64,000 nt of DNA from Variovorax sp. PMC12 (lineage in GTDB: Bacteria; Pseudomonadota; Gammaproteobacteria; Burkholderiales; Burkholderiaceae_C). Below are positions 1-7,290 of this stretch, in pieces. The stretch spans positions 4,490,501 through 4,554,500 of the forward strand of contig NZ_CP027773.1 of NCBI RefSeq assembly GCF_003019815.1, read 5' to 3'. Position numbers and translations under genes: made by a program. Position 1 is the first letter of the stretch; every line of letters begins with the position of its first letter. Under the pieces are notes generated by a model. The model did no database searches and was not told the DNA's origin. It was given only the letters and a program-made list of their open reading frames with translations.

Positions 1-368
1 AGGAACTCTTCGACCTGCCCCGCGCGCCCCGGCCCGACCCCGGCACGCCCGCGCCGCCGCGCCTCGTGGCCGAGTGGGACAACCTGCTGCTCTCGCATGC
101 CGACCGCGCCCGCGTGCTGAGCGAGGCGAACCGTGCGCGCGTGTTCACCGCCAACGGCATCGTGCGCGGCACGGTGCTGCTCGACGGTTTCGTGGCGGGC
201 GCCTGGAAGATCGAGCGCGAGAAGAAAAAGAACATCGCCGCCGTGCTGCTGGAGCCTTTCGCACGCTGGTCGAAGGCCGACCGCGCCGCGGTGGAGGGCG
301 AGGCCCTCGGCCTGCTGGCCTTCGCGTCGGACGGCGGAGGCGAACGCCACGCCGTGCGCATGGCCTGA
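1..368 (+). CDS. Winged-helix DNA-binding domain protein, C-terminal part
   Basis: This is the 3' end of a gene whose start lies before the window; the frame is open from base 3 and stops with TGA at 366-368. The visible 121 or so residues contain the stretch EWDNLLLSHADRARV followed by a hydrophobic region ending near VRMA. That pattern is typical of the C-terminal half of the HTH_42/AlkZ-like winged-helix family, whose best-known members include bacterial DNA glycosylases acting on alkylated or crosslinked DNA. The N-terminal helices that would separate a glycosylase from a plain DNA-binding protein are missing here, so the activity is unassigned. It runs in the same direction as the following two-component genes but is separated by 156 bp carrying a regulatory repeat. 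Confidence 0.7.
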   Translation, partial: ELFDLPRAPRPDPGTPAPPRLVAEWDNLLLSHADRARVLSEANRARVFTANGIVRGTVLLDGFVAGAWKIEREKKKNIAAVLLEPFARWSKADRAAVEGEALGLLAFASDGGGERHAVRMA

Positions 369-423
369 GCATTGCCGCGGCGCGCCGTTGCCCCGCGCGA
401 TTGCCCCCGCGATGCACCCGCCG

Positions 424-440
424 CCTAAGCTGCGTCTAAG
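424..440 (+). promoter_or_regulatory. Direct-repeat box resembling a PmrA/QseB binding site
   Basis: CCTAAG at 424-429 and TCTAAG at 435-440 form a direct repeat separated by exactly five bases. OmpR-class regulators of the PmrA/QseB type bind two hexamers of the YTTAAK kind spaced by five bases, one DNA turn apart. The box sits about 85 bp upstream of the response regulator start, so autoregulation is the likely meaning. Confidence 0.55.
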
Positions 441-524
441 TATTCCCACCTACTCTGCGCCACGGCGCAGGCTCTTCCGATCATCCCGGTCGCGTGCTAC
501 CTTGCGGCCGAAGGAGTCGCCGCA

Positions 525-1181
525 ATGCGCGTTCTGCTGGTGGAAGATGACGAAATGATCGGGCGCAGCCTCAAGCAGGCGCTCGAGGGCGCGGGCTGGT
601 CCGCGGATTGGGTGCGCGACGGCGAGCTCGCGCAAAGTGCCCTGGGCGACGGCGGCTACACCTGCGTGCTGCTCGACCTCGGCCTGCCCAGGCAGGACGG
701 TACCGAGGTGCTGCGCCGCGCCCGCGAACGCGGCGACGCCACCCCGGTGCTGGTGCTCACCGCCCGCGACGGCCTCGACGACCGCATCCACAGCCTCGAC
801 CTTGGCGCCGACGACTACCTGCTCAAGCCCTTCGAATTCCGCGAGCTGCTCGCACGCATGCGCGCCGTCGTGCGGCGGCGCGACGGCGCCGCGCATTCGC
901 TGGTCGGCAGCGCCACGCTGCAGCTGGACCTCACCACGCGCGAAGTGGTGGTCAACGGCGAGCGCGAAGCGCTCACCGCGCGCGAGTTCGCGCTGCTGCA
1001 CGCGCTGCTGGAGCGCCCCGGCGCCATCCTCTCGCGCGAACAGCTGGAGAACCGCATCTATGGCTGGGGAGAAGAGGTCACCAGCAATGCGATCGATGTG
1101 CTGATCCACGGCATGCGCCGCAAGCTGGGCGCGGACGCGATCCGCAACGTCCGCGGCCTGGGCTGGCGCGTGGTTGCATGA
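525..1181 (+). CDS. OmpR/QseB-type response regulator
   Basis: A 218-residue two-domain response regulator. The receiver domain (about residues 1-115) has the acidic pair VEDDE near the start, the phosphoacceptor Asp51 in LLDLGLP, the Thr/Ser position in VLTARD and the conserved Lys in LLKPFEF. The C-terminal winged helix (about 125-218) ends in RNVRGLGWRV, the usual OmpR/PhoB finish. The length is standard. The preferred ATG follows AAGGAG with normal spacing. The next gene is its probable histidine kinase, 67 bp downstream. The style matches the QseB/PmrA/TctD branch; the signal is unknown. A five-spaced direct repeat upstream suggests self-regulation. Confidence 0.93.
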   Translation: MRVLLVEDDEMIGRSLKQALEGAGWSADWVRDGELAQSALGDGGYTCVLLDLGLPRQDGTEVLRRARERGDATPVLVLTARDGLDDRIHSLDLGADDYLLKPFEFRELLARMRAVVRRRDGAAHSLVGSATLQLDLTTREVVVNGEREALTAREFALLHALLERPGAILSREQLENRIYGWGEEVTSNAIDVLIHGMRRKLGADAIRNVRGLGWRVVA

Positions 1182-1248
1182 TGAGGCGCGCGCCCAGGTT
1201 TCGCGCACTTCGTATCGCTGCGGCGTTTCGCGAACGGACCCGGGGCCC

Positions 1249-2643
1249 ATGACCGGCGCAGACCGTGGCAGCGGCCGCTGGTGGCGGCCGCATTCGCTGC
1301 GCACGCAGCTGCTGCTGTGGCTCATCACGCTGCACCTGGGCGCCGCGGTGCTGACCGCGTGGTTCTCCTTCGTGGCCTACGGCAACCTCGTGCACAACGC
1401 GCTGGACGACCAGATGCGCCTGGTGGCCGAGTCGTACGCGGGCAGCGACCCGCTCAAGATCCCGCGCCCCATGGACGGCGAGGCTGCGTTCTCGCGCGGC
1501 GCCTTCATCGTGCAGATATGGAGCCCCGACGGCCACACGCTGCGCGCCAGTTCGTGGCCGGTGCTGGCGGTGCCGCTGCAGTCGCGCGCGGGCTTCGGCG
1601 ACGTGAGCACGGGCGCGCATTCGCAGTCGAGCTGGCGCGTGTTCACCGCCGAGCCCGGCCCGCGCGCCGACCAGCCGCGCGTGCAGGTGCTGCAGAACGA
1701 GGACTACCGCCGCCGCCGCGCCCTGCGCCGCGCATTGCTCGAAGGCCTGCCGATCACGCTGCTGCTGCCGCTGGCGCTGCTGATCCTGTGGATCATCGTG
1801 TCGGCCGCCTCGCGCTCGCTGCGCGCGGTGGCGCGCGACGTGGCCTCGCAGGACGAGCGCAGTCCCACCGAGCTGTCGCTGTCGCGCGTGCCCGAAGAGA
1901 TCGCACCGCTGGTGGGCGCCTTCAACAACCTGCTGTCGCGCGTGCGCAGCGCCTTCGCCACGCAGCGCCGCTTCGTGCAGGACGCGGCGCACGAGCTGCG
2001 CACGCCGATGGCCGCCATCGGCCTGCAGATCGAGAACCTGCGCGCCCATGTGCCGGCCGGCGAGGCGACCGAGCGCTTCAACCAGCTCGAAGCCGGCGTC
2101 ACGCGCGCGCAGCACCTGATCGAGCAGCTGCTCAACCTGTCGCGCCAGGACGCGCCGCAGCGCAGCAGCGCCGGCGAGCGCGTCGACATCGAAGTGCTGC
2201 TGCGCGAGAGCGTGAGCCAGCTCATGGTGCTGGCCGATGCGCGACGCGTGGACATCGGCTTCGAGGGCGGCATCGCGGCAGTGGTGGTGGCGCCCGCGGC
2301 CGAGCTGCGCAGCGTGTTCGACAACCTGATCGACAACGCGCTGCGCTATGCGCCCGAAGGCGGCGTGGTCGACGTGAAGCTGCACCAGTTCGGCGGCCAT
2401 GCGGTGGTCGACGTGCTCGACAACGGCCCCGGCATTCCGAAGGCCATGATGGGCCGCGTGTTCGACCGCTTCTTCCGCGTGCCGGGCGCGGCGGCGGGCG
2501 GCAGCGGCCTGGGGCTGGCCATTGCCCGCACGGCGGCGGAGCGGCACGGCTTGCGCATCGAGCTGCACAACCGCGAAGACGGCCCGGGATTGAGGGCGCG
2601 CGTGCATCTGCCGCCGTCGCCGGCCGCGCCTCTTTCGCACTGA
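1249..2643 (+). CDS. Sensor histidine kinase, QseC-like
   Basis: A 464-residue membrane histidine kinase partnered with the regulator upstream. One transmembrane helix lies near residues 22-46 and a second near 160-182 (PITLLLPLALLILWI), framing a periplasmic sensor of about 115 residues. A short HAMP-like linker follows, then the H-box DAAHELRTP with phosphoacceptor His248, the N-box NLIDNALRYAP, the G1 box DNGPGIP and the G2 box GGSGLGLAI. ATG at 1249 is preferred; a TTG at 1174 would add 25 residues and overlap the regulator, but the added residues look unlike a membrane protein start. The architecture is that of QseC/PmrB-class kinases. The ligand cannot be told from sequence. Confidence 0.92.
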   Translation: MTGADRGSGRWWRPHSLRTQLLLWLITLHLGAAVLTAWFSFVAYGNLVHNALDDQMRLVAESYAGSDPLKIPRPMDGEAAFSRGAFIVQIWSPDGHTLRASSWPVLAVPLQSRAGFGDVSTGAHSQSSWRVFTAEPGPRADQPRVQVLQNEDYRRRRALRRALLEGLPITLLLPLALLILWIIVSAASRSLRAVARDVASQDERSPTELSLSRVPEEIAPLVGAFNNLLSRVRSAFATQRRFVQDAAHELRTPMAAIGLQIENLRAHVPAGEATERFNQLEAGVTRAQHLIEQLLNLSRQDAPQRSSAGERVDIEVLLRESVSQLMVLADARRVDIGFEGGIAAVVVAPAAELRSVFDNLIDNALRYAPEGGVVDVKLHQFGGHAVVDVLDNGPGIPKAMMGRVFDRFFRVPGAAAGGSGLGLAIARTAAERHGLRIELHNREDGPGLRARVHLPPSPAAPLSH

Positions 2644-2800
2644 GTGCGAAGGCCGGTGCGCGGCGCGCTCACTCATCCGCGCCTAACTCTTCGCTCACGT
2701 TCAACTCAGATGGCGTGCCTAGAGTGCGTTCAGGTCCTGCCACGCGCAGTTCGCGCGATGGCACGAGGCCGGAGACAACATGCCCTCAGGAGAACACACC

Positions 2801-3139
2801 ATGCGTACTTCCCTCAAGCTTCTCGCCGTCGGTTCCCTTGCTGCGCTGGCAGCGATGGGCGCGGTCACCGCATCGGCCGAAACCACCGATGGTTCGGACT
2901 TCCATCCGCTGCAGATGAACTCGCCCACGAACCCCGATGTGCAGGCCGGCGCGATGGCTGCGGCCCGCCCGAGCGGCACCGAGCCGATCGGCCAGTCGAC
3001 CAGCGCACCCGCGATGAATTCGACGATGCCGGTGGCCGACATCCAGGCCGGCGCCTATGCGGCGTCGCACCCGACCGGCACCGAGCCGATCGGGCAATCG
3101 ACCTCGCTGCCGATGGTGAAGTCGGGCAGCGGCAGCTGA
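2801..3139 (+). CDS. Small secreted protein with two 26-residue repeats
   Basis: A 112-residue protein of unknown function. A signal peptide (about 1-26, ending TASA) is followed by two near-identical repeats at residues 47-72 and 81-106. Both contain QAGA, then an Ala-rich stretch, then GTEPIGQST and LPM or APAM. There are no cysteines and no recognised enzyme motif. ATG 2801 is chosen because AGGAG lies eight bases before it; an ATG at 2780 lacks this. It follows the two-component pair by 157 bp, which contains a partial match (CCTAAC, five bases, GCTCAC at 2682-2697) to the box before the regulator, so it may be a target of that system. I do not recognise the family. Confidence 0.75.
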   Translation: MRTSLKLLAVGSLAALAAMGAVTASAETTDGSDFHPLQMNSPTNPDVQAGAMAAARPSGTEPIGQSTSAPAMNSTMPVADIQAGAYAASHPTGTEPIGQSTSLPMVKSGSGS

Positions 3140-3250
3140 GCGCCGTCGCGCCGATGATGGCGCCGCGACGGGCGCCTGTTCGCGTTCGCTGCGGCTTCGT
3201 GTATCTGCAGCAGGATGCCGCGTTTGCGGGCTGCGCGTTCCGTCACGTTT

Positions 3251-4261
3251 TCAGGGCGTGACCACGATCTTTCCGAACGGTCCGCGCGCGAGGTGGTCGA
3301 GCGCGGCGGGCAGCGCATCGAAGTCGTAGCGCGCCGCGATGACCGGCCTGAGCGCGTTCACGTCGATGGCGCGCACCAGGTCTTCCAGCGCGCGGCGGTG
3401 GCCCACGCCGATGCCTTGCACCGTGGCGCGGCCCAGCACCATGGCGTAGAACGACGCGCTCAGGGTCTCGCCTTCGAGCATGCCGATGATCGACACGCGC
3501 CCACCCTGCCTCAGCGCCTGCAGAGAGCGGTCGAGGTTGGGTCCGCTCGCGAGTTCGAGCACATGGTCGGCGCCGCGGCCTTGCGTGAGCCTGCGCACTT
3601 CGGCCGGCCAGTCGCCGTCGCGCGCCAGCACGTGCGAGGCGCCCAGCGCCTGCACCTGCGCGCGCTTGCTCTCGCTGCCCGTGACCACGATGGCCTGCGC
3701 GCCATGCAGCCGCGCGATCTGCAGGCCGAACAGCGCGACGCCGCCGGTGCCGTGGATGAGCACCGTCTCGCCCGCGCGCAGCCCCCCGGTCTCCGCCAGC
3801 GCGAACCAGGCGGTGAGGCCGGCGCAGGGCAGGGTGCTGGCTTCGGCCAGGCTCAGCGTGGCGGGCGCGGCCACGGCCCAGTCCGCGTCGATGCACACGT
3901 GCGAGGCCAGCATGCCCGGCCCCGGACCGCCGAACAGCGTGGCGCCGGCCTGCCAGTGGCTGTCGATCCAGCCGCCCCAGAAAGTGTTGACCACGCGGTC
4001 GCCCACCGCGAAGCGCGTCACGCCCTCGCCGACGGCCACCACGGTGCCCGCCATGTCGGAGCCGGGCGTGAAGGGCAATGCGAGCGGCATGCCCATGCCG
4101 TCGCGCACCATCAGCAGGTCGCGGTAGTTGAGCGCCACCGCGCCGACCTGCACCAGGATCTGGTTCGCGCCCGGCGCGGGCAGGGGCGCTTCGGCCTGTT
4201 CGAGGTTGGCGTGGCCGAGCACCGGCAGTTGCCAGCGGCGCAGCATTCGAGCTTCTTGCAT
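3251..4261 (-). CDS. NAD(P)-dependent medium-chain oxidoreductase
   Basis: A 336-residue medium-chain dehydrogenase/reductase. The N-terminal GroES-like domain has NYRDLLM and PFTPGSDMAGTVVAVG, and the Rossmann domain has GTGGVALFGLQIA with VTGSESKR after the second strand. The zinc ligands of classical alcohol dehydrogenases (Cys near residue 40 and the GHE motif) are absent, so this belongs to the zinc-free, quinone-reductase-like side of the family; annotation as alcohol dehydrogenase would be by family name only. ATG 4261 has GGAG eight bases upstream. It is transcribed away from the LysR gene at 4358, with a TATCCA palindrome between them, so it is the likely target of that regulator. 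The substrate is unknown. Confidence 0.9.
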   Translation of the reverse strand: MQEARMLRRWQLPVLGHANLEQAEAPLPAPGANQILVQVGAVALNYRDLLMVRDGMGMPLALPFTPGSDMAGTVVAVGEGVTRFAVGDRVVNTFWGGWIDSHWQAGATLFGGPGPGMLASHVCIDADWAVAAPATLSLAEASTLPCAGLTAWFALAETGGLRAGETVLIHGTGGVALFGLQIARLHGAQAIVVTGSESKRAQVQALGASHVLARDGDWPAEVRRLTQGRGADHVLELASGPNLDRSLQALRQGGRVSIIGMLEGETLSASFYAMVLGRATVQGIGVGHRRALEDLVRAIDVNALRPVIAARYDFDALPAALDHLARGPFGKIVVTP

Positions 4262-4309
4262 GAGGGGACTCCGGGAAAAAAGAGCGCCCATGCTATTGAC
4301 GATTGCTGA

Positions 4310-4325
4310 TATCCAGTGGTGGATA
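4310..4325. promoter_or_regulatory. Palindromic operator TATCCA-N4-TGGATA
   Basis: A perfect six-base inverted repeat, TATCCA at 4310-4315 and TGGATA at 4320-4325, lies in the 96-bp gap between the divergent oxidoreductase and LysR genes. A third TATCCA half-site sits at 4352-4357, directly against the LysR start codon. This is where a LysR regulator would bind to control both genes; the half-site over its own start fits autorepression. Confidence 0.55.
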
Positions 4326-4357
4326 ATTTTCGCTTTGATGGTGCTTGAAAGTATCCA

Positions 4358-5278
4358 ATGGGTCAGCGTCTTCAGGGCATCGAAGAATTCGTGGCGGCGG
4401 TGGAAGCGGGCAGCTTTGCGCTGGCCGCGCAGCGCCTGCACGTCACGCGCTCGGCCGTGGCCAAGAGCATCGGGCGGCTCGAGGCGCGGCTGAACACGCG
4501 GCTCTTCCTGCGCACCACGCGCAGCCAGAGCCTCACCGAGGAAGGCCACGGTTACTACGAGCGCTGCCGCCGCGTGCTGGCCGAACTCGAGGCGGCCGAG
4601 GCCATGGCCGACTCGGCGCGCAGCACCGCCTCCGGCCTGGTGCGCCTGAGCATGCCGGCGATGCTGGGCCGGCTGAAGGTGGGGCCGCTGCTGCTGGCGC
4701 TGGCGCGGCGGCATCCGCAGCTGTCGCTCGAACTCTCGTTCAACGACCGGCGGGTGGACCTGGTGGAAGAAGGGCTCGACCTGGCCATTCGCAGCGGCGA
4801 ACTGGCCGATACCGACGAGCTCGTCGCGCGGCCCGTCGGCACGCAATGGATGACGCTGTGCGCCGCGCCCGCGTACCTGGCCGAGCGGGGGCATCCGCGC
4901 GGCGTGGCCGAGCTCGTGGCGCCGCACGAGGCGGTGTTCTATGCGCGCGACGGGCAGGTATCGACCTGGCGCTTCCATGCGGGCGAAGGCGGCCTCGCGG
5001 ACATGGTCGAGGTGACGCTGCCGTCGCGCCTGCGCTGCGACAGCGCCGAGGTGCTGCTCGAGGCGGCCATCGGCGGCATGGGCCTGGCGCGCCTGCCGGC
5101 CTGGCTGGCGGCCGATGCGCTCGCGGCCGGCACGCTGGTGCGGGTGTTCGACGAGCCGCGGCCCTTCGGCTTTGCGCTGAACGTGATCCGCTCGCGCAGC
5201 CGCTACCTGCCGCTGAAGACCCGCGTGGTGATCGACTGGCTGGCCGAGCACCTGCCGCCGCTGCTGGCCGCACGCTGA
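4358..5278 (+). CDS. LysR-family transcriptional regulator
   Basis: A 306-residue LysR regulator. The N-terminal helix-turn-helix (about residues 5-62) reads FVAAVEAGSFALAAQRLHVT, then SAVAKSIGRLEARL, and the linker leads into an effector-binding domain with two alpha/beta lobes (about 90-295). The length is normal. It belongs to the broad DhaR/CrgA-like group by its N-terminus, FVAAVEAGSF. It is divergent from the zinc-free oxidoreductase at 3251-4261 and presumably controls it through the TATCCA palindrome between them. The effector is not predictable. Confidence 0.93.
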   Translation: MGQRLQGIEEFVAAVEAGSFALAAQRLHVTRSAVAKSIGRLEARLNTRLFLRTTRSQSLTEEGHGYYERCRRVLAELEAAEAMADSARSTASGLVRLSMPAMLGRLKVGPLLLALARRHPQLSLELSFNDRRVDLVEEGLDLAIRSGELADTDELVARPVGTQWMTLCAAPAYLAERGHPRGVAELVAPHEAVFYARDGQVSTWRFHAGEGGLADMVEVTLPSRLRCDSAEVLLEAAIGGMGLARLPAWLAADALAAGTLVRVFDEPRPFGFALNVIRSRSRYLPLKTRVVIDWLAEHLPPLLAAR

Positions 5279-5351
5279 AAACCCTGCGCCGCCGTGCGAC
5301 GCGGCGCTATCCTGCGGCTTCCTGCCATCGCACACCGAGGAGACCCGCCGC

Positions 5352-6404
5352 ATGCGCCCATTCGCCATTCCACACACCGCAGCCGCCGTCGCATGCACGG
5401 CCCTCGTGGCCACGGCGGCGCTGCTGGGCGCGTCGAACGCGGCCGCGCAGGGCACCGTCAACGCGCTGTGCAGCACCGACGCTGGCTGGTGCGAGGCCGC
5501 CGCCGCGGCCTTCACGCGCGAGACCGGCATCAAGGTGCAGCAGGCCCACAAGGGCACCGGCGAAATCGGTGCGCAGCTGCGCGCGGAAGCTGCCAACCCC
5601 AAGACCGACATCTGGTGGGGCGGCACCGGCGACCCGTTCCTGCAGGCCGCCGAGCAGGGCCTGCTGGAGCCCTACCGGCCGGCCTACATCAACGACCTGT
5701 ACGACTGGTCGGTGCGCCAGTACGCGATGTCGCAGAACATGGTGGGCGGCTTCTACACCAGCGCCATCGGCTTCGGCTTCAACACCGACCTGCTGAAGAG
5801 AAAGAAGCTGCACGAGCCCAGGTGCTGGGCCGACCTGGTCAAGCCCGAATACAAGGGCGAGATAGAAATATCGCACCCCGCCTCCAGCGGCACGGCCTAC
5901 ACCATCATCGCGGGCCTGGTGCAGCAGATGGGCGAGGACCAGGCCTTCGAATACCTCAGGAAGCTGCACCGCAACGTGACCAGCTACACCCGCAGCGGCC
6001 AGGCGCAGGCGCCCAACGTGGCCAAGGGCGAAGTGGCCATCGGCGTGAGCTTCATTTTCGGCTTCGAGCGCTGGCGCTACGACAAATTTCCCGTGAAGAC
6101 CGCCGCGCCCTGCGAGGGCACCGGCTACGAGATCGGCGGCATCGCCCTGGTGAAGGGCGCGCGCAACAAGGAGAACGCCAAGCGCTACTACGACTGGCTC
6201 ATGAGCCCCGCGGGCCAGTCCATCGGCGGCAAGGCAGGCAGCCTGCAGTCGCCGGCCAACAAGACCTTCAAGCCCGACCCGCGCATCCCGTCGATGGCCG
6301 ACGTGAAGCTCATCAAGTACGACTTCGAGAAATACGGCAAGGCGGCCGAGCGCAAGCGGCTGATCGACCGCTGGACCCGGGAAGTGGAATCCCAGCCGAA
6401 GTGA
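5352..6404 (+). CDS. Orphan ABC transporter periplasmic binding protein
   Basis: A 350-residue exported binding protein of the iron/phosphonate/polyamine type (SBP family 1). The signal peptide ends near SNAAAQG, about residue 33. The mature part begins VNALCSTDAGWCEAAAAAFTRETGIKV, has TDIWWGGTGDPF, and later NTDLLKRKKL and ADLVKPEYKGEIEISHP, all usual for FbpA/AfuA-like receptors. Cys residues at the start of the mature chain could form a disulfide. No permease or ATPase gene is next to it: LysR is upstream and the convergent DUF3761 gene begins nine bases after the stop. It must work with a transporter encoded elsewhere, or the locus has been reduced. The ligand is unknown. Confidence 0.88.
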   Translation: MRPFAIPHTAAAVACTALVATAALLGASNAAAQGTVNALCSTDAGWCEAAAAAFTRETGIKVQQAHKGTGEIGAQLRAEAANPKTDIWWGGTGDPFLQAAEQGLLEPYRPAYINDLYDWSVRQYAMSQNMVGGFYTSAIGFGFNTDLLKRKKLHEPRCWADLVKPEYKGEIEISHPASSGTAYTIIAGLVQQMGEDQAFEYLRKLHRNVTSYTRSGQAQAPNVAKGEVAIGVSFIFGFERWRYDKFPVKTAAPCEGTGYEIGGIALVKGARNKENAKRYYDWLMSPAGQSIGGKAGSLQSPANKTFKPDPRIPSMADVKLIKYDFEKYGKAAERKRLIDRWTREVESQPK

Positions 6405-6413
6405 CGAAGGAGC

Positions 6414-6923
6414 CTACGAGCAGGTCTTGTTGTGGGAGGCGTGCATGCCCTTGGCCTTGGCATCGGCCTCGCTCAGGTATTCGCCCTTCTTGGTCTTGCC
6501 GTAGTAGCGGTCGCCCATGCAGTGGTAGACCTTGGTCTCGTCGTTGGCCCACACCTTGCCGGCACCGCCGCCGGGCGCGGCGGCCATCTTCGTGGGGTCG
6601 GGCGCGCCGGGGGTCTTGGTGGCCGTGCCGGTGCTCGGCGCGACGCCGGTCTTGCCGACATCGGCCGACTGCGTCTGCACGGCCGGAGCCGCGGCGGCAG
6701 CAGGCGCTGCAGGCGCCGCGGCCGCGCCCTTGCCGAACCACGTCTTGATGCCCTTGTGCCCGCGGCAGGCGCCTGACCTGGTGTCGGGCGACGCATAGCT
6801 GCCGTCCTTGCATTGCACGGTGGTGCCGGCCGGCGCGTCGGCCGGCACCTGGGCCTGCGCCGCGAAGGCGGCCAGGCCGAGGCAGGCGGCGATCCACAGC
6901 GTCCGGGGATTCTTGTTGTTCAT
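6414..6923 (-). CDS. Secreted DUF3761 domain protein
   Basis: A 169-residue exported protein. A signal peptide covers about residues 1-24 (ending AAQA). Residues 30-65 contain AGTTVQCKDGSYASPDTRSG and CRGHKGIKTWFG, the signature of the DUF3761 family. A low-complexity Ala/Pro linker of about 60 residues follows. The C-terminal module (about 122-169) has KVWANDETKVYHCMGDRYYG and ends NKTCS, a second Cys-containing domain often seen in periplasmic proteins of this bacterial order. ATG 6923 follows AGGAG with seven bases spacing. It converges on the orphan binding protein. The function is unknown; it may be a small envelope protein with two disulfide-bearing domains. Confidence 0.82.
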   Translation of the reverse strand: MNNKNPRTLWIAACLGLAAFAAQAQVPADAPAGTTVQCKDGSYASPDTRSGACRGHKGIKTWFGKGAAAAPAAPAAAAAPAVQTQSADVGKTGVAPSTGTATKTPGAPDPTKMAAAPGGGAGKVWANDETKVYHCMGDRYYGKTKKGEYLSEADAKAKGMHASHNKTCS

Positions 6924-7290
6924 GGAAAGCTCCTGGTGGGTTGGAAACGAGGGCAACCCCGCAGCTTTGGCGATCAATCCCAGCGGGAGCTGACCTGGCG
7001 CAGCCCTGCTGCGCACCTCGACCGGCAGAATTGCCGTTCGACGCCATGCCCGGCGCATCGGGAATCGATTTTTCTGGAGATGCCGGGTGCGGTACTCTTT
7101 TGTGTTCCATGAGGCGCCGTGCGCCTACGTGTGGAGGCCATTCGTTTTAATAAAAATACGAAGTGCATCAGTCCTGAGGCTCGGGATGTTGAAGAAGCAC
7201 ACGAACGCCTTACCTTAGAAAGTCGGCACGCCGTCACCTTGCGGGCACCGTGCCGATTTAGAATTTTTTTGACTCGATATTTCTCTTTCC
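6924..7290. promoter_or_regulatory. Non-coding 367-bp region upstream of htpG
   Basis: No credible gene lies here. Two inverted repeats stand out: TTCGT (7141-7145) with ACGAA (7158-7162) around an A/T-rich core, and TCGGCACG (7223-7230) with CGTGCCGA (7249-7256), a perfect eight-base pair followed by a T-rich run just before the htpG start. These could be operator and leader-hairpin elements of htpG. I could not find a convincing sigma-32 promoter (CTTGAA-type -35 with CCCCAT-type -10) by eye. Confidence 0.4.

Noticed and set aside
4262..5626. N-terminal extension of the oxidoreductase through the LysR gene
   Set aside because: The extension is antisense to a clear LysR gene and lacks domains; a good ribosome site marks ATG 4261.
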